64,000 bases of DNA from an uncultured Pelagibacteraceae bacterium (lineage in GTDB: Bacteria; Pseudomonadota; Alphaproteobacteria; Pelagibacterales; Pelagibacteraceae): assembly GCA_902599665.1 (NCBI GenBank), contig CACKGK010000005.1, positions 18,281 through 82,280 of the forward strand, in the 5' to 3' direction. Of this stretch, positions 59,707-64,000 are shown in pieces. Made by a program: the position numbers and the translations under genes. Within the stretch, counting starts at the first letter, position 1. Each line of letters begins with the position of its first letter. The notes under the pieces were generated by a model. That model did no database searches. It saw only the letters and a program-made list of their open reading frames with translations, and was not told the origin of the DNA.

Positions 59707-59722
59707 AGGGGAAGCGTCCCCT
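59707..59722. promoter_or_regulatory. GC-rich hairpin just upstream of tRNA-Tyr
   Basis: AGGGGA and TCCCCT form a perfect 6-base-pair stem with loop AGCG, ending 9 bases before the tRNA-Tyr 5' end. It stands out in a very AT-rich spacer. A TATAAT box on the minus strand at 59770-59765 with no good -35 could start a leader RNA containing it. There is no U run, so it is probably not a terminator. It may be an RNA-processing feature. Confidence 0.4.
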
Positions 59723-59829
59723 TGTTCAATAAAGCTTTAAACAACATGCGTTTTATATATTTTTATTATACAAATGCAATACGTGAATTTAATGAAAAAT
59801 AGTATAAAAACTCAATAAAATCGTAGAAT

Positions 59830-60567
59830 ATGTCTGAAAAATCATCTTTTTTTATAGCTGGTCGTCATGCAGTAGTAGAAGCTTTAAGGAACCCAAAAAG
59901 AAGAGTTATTAAAATTTTTTTAACTGAAGATAGTAAAAAAAATATTCATAAACAAAATCCAGATAGAAATTTATTAAAAGATATGAAAGTTTTTTTTAAA
60001 ACTAAAAAAGAATTGGATAAATATTGTAAAAGTGAGGATATTCTCCATCAAGGTTACGTTGCTGAAATAGAGCATCTCGAAAATTTTGAACTAAAAGAAT
60101 TCATTAAACAAAAAAATAACTTAACATTAGTATGTTTAGATGAAGTAACTGACCCAAGAAACATAGGCTCCATAATTAGAAGTGCTGCTTCATTTAATAT
60201 TGATGGATTAATAGTAAAAGAAAGACATTTTCCAAGCGAAAGTAAATTAATGTATAAGGCCGCAAGTGGTTGTGTTGAATATGTAAATATTTTTAAAGTA
60301 TCAAATATTAATACAACTTTAAAATATCTTAGAGATAAAAATTTTTGGGTTTATGGTTTTGCTGCAAATAGTGATAAAGATTTTACAAAAATTGAATGGA
60401 ATGGAAACAATATTTTAGTATTTGGGTCTGAAGGATATGGTCTTAAGAAGCATACTGAAAAATATATAGATTTTTCAGTAAAGATTAATATTAACAAAAA
60501 TATAGAGAGTTTAAATATATCTAATAGTGCCTCAATAGTTTTTCACCATATAAATCAACAAAAATAA
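59830..60567 (+). CDS. rlmB: 23S rRNA (guanosine-2'-O-)-methyltransferase RlmB
   Basis: This SPOUT/TrmH-family enzyme methylates G2251 of 23S rRNA in E. coli. The 245-residue protein has an N-terminal substrate-binding domain beginning FFIAGRHAVVEALRNPKRRV. The knotted SAM-binding domain has LDEVTDPRNIGSIIRSAASFN, VFGSEGYGLKKHTEKY, and ESLNISNSASIVFHHI. A related TrmH-type tRNA methylase is possible, but the N-terminal domain favours RlmB. It diverges from the tRNA-Tyr/tuf transcript. Confidence 0.92.
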   Translation: MSEKSSFFIAGRHAVVEALRNPKRRVIKIFLTEDSKKNIHKQNPDRNLLKDMKVFFKTKKELDKYCKSEDILHQGYVAEIEHLENFELKEFIKQKNNLTLVCLDEVTDPRNIGSIIRSAASFNIDGLIVKERHFPSESKLMYKAASGCVEYVNIFKVSNINTTLKYLRDKNFWVYGFAANSDKDFTKIEWNGNNILVFGSEGYGLKKHTEKYIDFSVKININKNIESLNISNSASIVFHHINQQK

Positions 60568-60608
60568 TTTCTTGATAATAAAATAAATGATATTAAAAAA
60601 CTTCTCAT

Positions 60609-60684
60609 GCCCTTGTAGCTCAGCTGGTAGAGCAATTGATTTGTAATCAATAGGTCCGCGGTTCGAGTCCGTGCGGGGGCACCA
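60609..60684 (+). tRNA. tRNA-Thr(UGU)
   Basis: The 76-base plus-strand sequence starts GCCCTTG and ends CGGGGGC-A-CCA with G-U pairs in the lower acceptor stem. The anticodon arm TTGAT-TTGTAAT-CAA carries TGT, and the T-arm is GCGGTTCGAGTCCGT. In E. coli tRNA-Thr genes lie inside the tufB transcript. Here it is on the opposite strand beyond rlmB. Confidence 0.94.
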
Positions 60685-60731
60685 TCACTCAAAAAATCAA
60701 CATTAATTATTTTTGCAATTTAAGGATTAAG

Positions 60732-61358
60732 TTATTTATTATTAATATGTGGAAAATGCATCCACCCTGTAACAATATACTTAACACCACTATTTAAAAT
60801 TTTTCCATTATGTGCATGTGTCCACTCAGCAGGCCAAATTAGTGTTTTACCAACCTCTGGTTTTATCTCTATATTGTAATGCGAAAAATGTGTTGTGCCA
60901 CCATCTTCAACATCATTTAGATAAGTCATCCATGCAAATAATCTGTGAGAAGATGAAATAGAACTTCTTTCTGCATGAACTTTAGCGAAGTGTCCACCTG
61001 GTGAATATTTTTGAATATTAAATTTTCCTATATGAACTTCTTTAACTAAATTTTTTAAAAATGGCCACTGGTTTTGATAATCTTTAAAATTCTCAAATAA
61101 CTCATTCATATATTTATGGAGACATTTGAATTTTACATTTTTTAAATCATTTGCATTAATTACAATGTCAGTTGTTTTTTTAATTTCTAGATTTTTACCA
61201 GAACCTGATACTCCATCTCTTTGTAAATTTTTGTTATCTTCAAAAAAATCTATAATTTCTTTACACAAATCATTATTTTCTAAATTCCAAGCACCAATAA
61301 AATGTGGGTTTTGTTCATCATTTTTTAACGTTTTAGAACTGATATTTATTCTTTTCAT
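60732..61358 (-). CDS. Putative 2-oxoglutarate/Fe(II)-dependent oxygenase
   Basis: The 208-residue protein has a prolyl-hydroxylase-like double-stranded beta-helix: SPGGHFAKVHAERSS, LFAWMTYLNDVEDGGTTHF, EVGKTLIWPAEWTHAHNG and GVKYIVTGWMHF. The expected iron ligands are His128 and Glu130 (an HxE in place of the common HxD) and His181 or His183. Lys193 likely binds 2-oxoglutarate. No signal peptide is seen. It lies 2 bases after a TPR gene, with which it probably forms an operon. The substrate is unknown; protein side chains or a small molecule are both possible. Confidence 0.75.
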   Translation of the reverse strand: MKRINISSKTLKNDEQNPHFIGAWNLENNDLCKEIIDFFEDNKNLQRDGVSGSGKNLEIKKTTDIVINANDLKNVKFKCLHKYMNELFENFKDYQNQWPFLKNLVKEVHIGKFNIQKYSPGGHFAKVHAERSSISSSHRLFAWMTYLNDVEDGGTTHFSHYNIEIKPEVGKTLIWPAEWTHAHNGKILNSGVKYIVTGWMHFPHINNK

Positions 61359-61360
61359 TG

Positions 61361-61906
61361 CTAATTAATTCTAAAATTTTTTTGAGTAAAAGATATAACG
61401 CCTTGTGCTTGAGCTATCAAATCCAAACCGTTATTGTGTTCGTTTAGTTTAAGCAATAATTCACCATATGCAATAACAGTTTTTTTATTGTTCGGATCGA
61501 GACTAAGGGCTTTTTTATAAATTTCTTTAGCCTCATCTAATCTACCAAGTTTCTCTACTATTATACCTAGGTTGCTATAAGCCATAGCATAATTGGGTCT
61601 AAGGGATATGGTTTTTCTTAAAATCAATTCAGCTTTATCAAATTTCCCTAATGCATGAAATATAATACCTAAGTTGTTATATGCACTTAAATTATCAGGT
61701 TTAAGTTCTATGGCTTTTTTGTAGATTAATTCAGCTTCCTTTAATTTGCCTAATTTTTGTAAAGTAACACCAAGATTATTATACGCTTGAATGTGATTAG
61801 GTTGATGATTTATTATTTTTTTATAAGTTTCCTCTGCTTTTAGAAGTTTACCATTTTTAAAATAAATATCTCCTTCTCCAAGTAATCGATTAATATCTAT
61901 TTTCAT
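61361..61906 (-). CDS. Tetratricopeptide repeat protein
   Basis: The 181-residue protein holds four to five TPR units of 34 residues with the pattern AYNNLGVTLQKLGKLKEAELIYKKAIELKPDN. Three central copies are nearly regular. The C-terminal tail HNNGLDLIAQAQGVISFTQKNFRI is not TPR. TPRs are protein-binding scaffolds and give no catalytic clue. A TATAAT at 61940-61935 on its strand is a possible -10. In related marine bacteria, TPRs are often joined to 2-oxoglutarate oxygenases, so it may present substrates to the next gene's product; that is inference from family context. Confidence 0.8.
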   Translation of the reverse strand: MKIDINRLLGEGDIYFKNGKLLKAEETYKKIINHQPNHIQAYNNLGVTLQKLGKLKEAELIYKKAIELKPDNLSAYNNLGIIFHALGKFDKAELILRKTISLRPNYAMAYSNLGIIVEKLGRLDEAKEIYKKALSLDPNNKKTVIAYGELLLKLNEHNNGLDLIAQAQGVISFTQKNFRIN

Positions 61907-61983
61907 AATAATATTAATATTTTAACACTTCAGTATTATAGTGTCGAGATTTGAAATATTAAGAAATATTTATAACCTCTGTA

Positions 61984-63132
61984 CTATTCTAATAATTTAG
62001 AAGTAATTTGCTTTTTTGGATCAAAAAATGGTTTCTCTATGACGTCACATTTAAAATTTTTATTATCAATAATTACATCAATTTCTAAGCCAATTTTTGA
62101 ATAATCAATATCAACTATAGCTAAAGCAATATTTTTTTTTAAACGAGGTGAATATATTGCTGAGGTAACCTTGCCTATATTTTTATTATCACTTTTTAAA
62201 GGCCAAAATGTTGTATTTGGACCATTTAATTTTTCACATTTAATTTCTAGACCAACTTGCAATCTTTTTACTCCATCATTTTTAATTTTTTTTAATGCTT
62301 CTTTACCAATAAAATTAATTTCGCTATTCAAATTAACTAAACGATCTAGACCTAATTCGAATGGGTTAGTATGAATATCTGCATCTGCATGATATGAAAG
62401 CATTCCTCCTTCTATTCTTCTTATGGATGATGTATGTCCTGCTTTAATTCCAAAATTCTTACCTGCTTCCATAATTTTTTCGTATAATTCATTACCTTTT
62501 GTTCCATCTCTAAGAAAAAGTTCGTAACCAAATTCACTAGACCAACCTGTTCTAGATACTATTAGTGGTATCCCATCAAGATCTAATTCTTTAAACCAAT
62601 AATATTTTAAATCTTTAATACTATCTCCAAATAACTTAATCATTATTTTTCCAGAATTTGGCCCTTGTAATTGTAATGGAGAGACATCTGGTTCTTTAAT
62701 TTTGATATCTAGTCCTGAGTTAACAGCAACTCCTTGCGCCCACAATAAAATGTCACTATCACCTAATGACAACCAAAAATGATTTTCTCCTAACCTTAAA
62801 AGAACAGGATCATTCAATATACCGCCTTCCGTATTTGTAATTAAAACGTATTTACATTGACCAATAGAGAGGTTTGATAAATCCCTTGGGGTTAGTAATT
62901 GAATAAATTTAAAGGCATCTGGGCCTGTTATTTCAACTTGTCTTTCAACAGCAACATCACATAAAATTGCTGTTTCAATTAGGTTCCAAAAGTTTTGTTC
63001 TGGATCTCCAAAATCGCGAGGAATATACATATGATTATAGACTGAAAAACCTTTTGCTCCCCATTTTATAGTTGCATCAAAGTATGGAGATTTTCTAATT
63101 TGAGTTCCAAACCCAAAATTTTTATTTATCAT
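61984..63132 (-). CDS. GcvT-family aminomethyltransferase, DmdA-like
   Basis: The 382-residue protein has the folate-binding GcvT fold: VAVERQVEITGPDAFKFIQLLTPRDLS, GGILNDPVLLRLGENHFWLSLGDSD, LQGPNSGKIM, and RTGWSSEFGYELFLRDG. The N-terminal KGFSVYNHMYIPRDF and VERQVEI resemble, as I recall it, the DMSP demethylase DmdA of Pelagibacter more than the glycine-cleavage T protein. No gcvH or gcvP is near, which also argues against a standard T protein. The methyl donor (DMSP, dimethylglycine or another compound) cannot be decided here. It overlaps nadK by one base. Confidence 0.75.
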   Translation of the reverse strand: MINKNFGFGTQIRKSPYFDATIKWGAKGFSVYNHMYIPRDFGDPEQNFWNLIETAILCDVAVERQVEITGPDAFKFIQLLTPRDLSNLSIGQCKYVLITNTEGGILNDPVLLRLGENHFWLSLGDSDILLWAQGVAVNSGLDIKIKEPDVSPLQLQGPNSGKIMIKLFGDSIKDLKYYWFKELDLDGIPLIVSRTGWSSEFGYELFLRDGTKGNELYEKIMEAGKNFGIKAGHTSSIRRIEGGMLSYHADADIHTNPFELGLDRLVNLNSEINFIGKEALKKIKNDGVKRLQVGLEIKCEKLNGPNTTFWPLKSDNKNIGKVTSAIYSPRLKKNIALAIVDIDYSKIGLEIDVIIDNKNFKCDVIEKPFFDPKKQITSKLLE

Positions 63133-63902
63133 TAATTTATTTCTTTTCTGATTTGCTCTATTTTAATTTTTTTTTGAAGACTTCTATTTAAATCATAAAG
63201 AAGATTAAACTTTATTTTTTTATTAGTTTTAATTGAAATAATTTTTGCATTTCTAACCTCATAATTATCGGCAACTGCACTTATTGGTCTTTTTTGTATA
63301 TTAAGATTTTTTATAACAATTTTAGATTTATCACTAACTACCCGTCCCTTCCATCTTCTAGGTCTAAAAGCACTAATCGGTCTAATTGATAATTTTTTTG
63401 AATCTAGGTTTAAAATTGGTCCATATACAGACATGTTATATGCTGTACTACCCGCTGGAGTAGAGATTAATACTCCATCTGAAACTAATTTTTTTATAAT
63501 TTTCTTAGATCCATTTGAGATTTCTAATGAGGCTGTTTGTCTGCTCTGTCTAAGTATTGACACTTCATTTATTGCAATAGATTTTTTTATTTTATTAAAT
63601 TTATTCTTTACAGTCATTTCCAAGGGTGAAATTATTACCTGTCTAGCTTTTGATAAATTTTTTACAGTGTTTTTTGAAGAAAATTTATTCATCAAAAAAC
63701 CATAACTTCCAGCATTAATTCCATAAAAAGGTTTTTTATATTTATTGTATTTTTTTAATGACTCCAACATAAAACCATCTCCACCAACAACAATAATTAG
63801 ATTACATTTATTTAATGAAATATTTTTTATTTTGTGATCTAGAAATTTTTTTATATTTTTTGAAGCTTTAGTATTGTCAAAAAGAATATGAGGTTTGATC
63901 AT
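63132..63902 (-). CDS. nadK: NAD kinase
   Basis: NadK phosphorylates NAD to NADP. The GGDGFM motif (NLIIVVGGDGFMLESLKKYN) and the NAD-binding SDGVLISTPAGSTAYNMSVYGPI are clear. I use ATG 63902 (MIKPHILFDN, 256 residues). The track's earlier start at 63935 reads through the tRNA-Leu gene and is an artefact. The ATG lies only 3 bases after the tRNA 3' end, so nadK is probably transcribed with it. Confidence 0.93.
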   Translation of the reverse strand: MIKPHILFDNTKASKNIKKFLDHKIKNISLNKCNLIIVVGGDGFMLESLKKYNKYKKPFYGINAGSYGFLMNKFSSKNTVKNLSKARQVIISPLEMTVKNKFNKIKKSIAINEVSILRQSRQTASLEISNGSKKIIKKLVSDGVLISTPAGSTAYNMSVYGPILNLDSKKLSIRPISAFRPRRWKGRVVSDKSKIVIKNLNIQKRPISAVADNYEVRNAKIISIKTNKKIKFNLLYDLNRSLQKKIKIEQIRKEIN

Positions 63903-63905
63903 TAA

Positions 63906-63991
63906 TGGTGCCCTCGGCCAGACTCGAACTGGCACTCCATAAATGGCAAGGATTTTAAGTCCTTTGTGTCTACCAATTTCACCACGAGGGC
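63906..63991 (-). tRNA. tRNA-Leu(UAA)
   Basis: The 86-base class II tRNA begins GCCCTCG and ends CGAGGGC-A-CCA with a fully paired acceptor stem. The anticodon arm AGGA-CTTAAAA-TCCT carries TAA. The long variable arm (TTGCCATTTATGGAG region) and the T-arm GCCAGTTCGAGTCTGGC support leucine. The nadK ATG starts 3 bases downstream. Confidence 0.95.
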
Positions 63992-64000
63992 ATTAATGAA

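Noticed and set aside
63903-63935. N-terminal extension of NadK (MPVRVWPRAPL) in the track
   Set aside because: These codons are the antisense-free reading of the tRNA-Leu 3' half itself; the true start is the ATG at 63902.

Overview
The window looks like chromosomal DNA of a SAR11 alphaproteobacterium ('Candidatus Pelagibacter' or a close relative). I infer this from the very AT-rich base composition, heavy Lys/Asn/Ile use even in conserved proteins, near-zero intergenic space, a heterotetrameric sarcosine oxidase operon, a DmdA/GcvT-like protein, and one compact block of translation and transcription genes. I ran no database search, so the genus is a recognition call. I see no insertion sequence, prophage, CRISPR array or obvious recent transfer.

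Layout. (1) 1-5218, minus strand: a housekeeping run acpS (cut by the window edge)-pdxJ-pyrE-rsh-folK-smpB-dapA. (2) 5246-12661, plus strand: a soluble lytic transglycosylase, an opposing tRNA-Ser(GCU), then soxBDAG for demethylating sarcosine to glycine. (3) 12623-18811, minus strand: a MATE exporter, trhO, an O-methyltransferase, and the gatCAB amidotransferase operon. (4) 18862-25223, plus strand: ruvX, pyrB with a pyrC-like gene, plsY, topA and a RidA-family gene. (5) 25224-31140, mixed strands: galU-ugd, panC, mgtE, lipB and rluC. (6) 31153-59698, minus strand: about 28.5 kb with the classical clusters joined end to end. In transcription order these are tRNA-Tyr, tRNA-Gly, tuf, tRNA-Trp, secE-nusG, rplKAJL-rpoBC, the str operon (rpsL-rpsG-fusA), the S10 operon, the spc operon to secY-adk, and the alpha operon to rplQ. 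(7) 59830-63991: rlmB and tRNA-Thr on plus, then on minus tRNA-Leu, nadK, a DmdA-like aminomethyltransferase, a TPR protein and a 2-oxoglutarate/Fe(II) oxygenase.

How the genes work together. Most genes serve the central dogma: ribosome, RNA polymerase, elongation factors, SecYE, tRNAs and their modification, and Gln/Asn-tRNA amidation. The rest cover pyrimidine synthesis (pyrE, pyrB, a pyrC-like gene), cofactor synthesis (pdxJ, folK, panC, lipB, nadK, acpS), lysine/murein supply (dapA, slt), UDP-glucuronate precursors (galU, ugd), phospholipid synthesis (plsY), Mg2+ uptake and methylated-compound catabolism (sox genes, DmdA-like gene).

The main points for a second look are subtle. The pyrC-like product has lost the dihydroorotase HxH metal motif. 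A nested palindrome sits in the only control region of the sarcosine oxidase operon. A perfect hairpin lies between rplL and rpoB. The spc cluster has no rpmD and L24 is shortened. There are good internal promoters for the alpha and str operons, a TPR/oxygenase gene pair of unknown substrate, and five convergent gene ends with no intergenic space. I did not find a convincing wholly new multi-gene system here.
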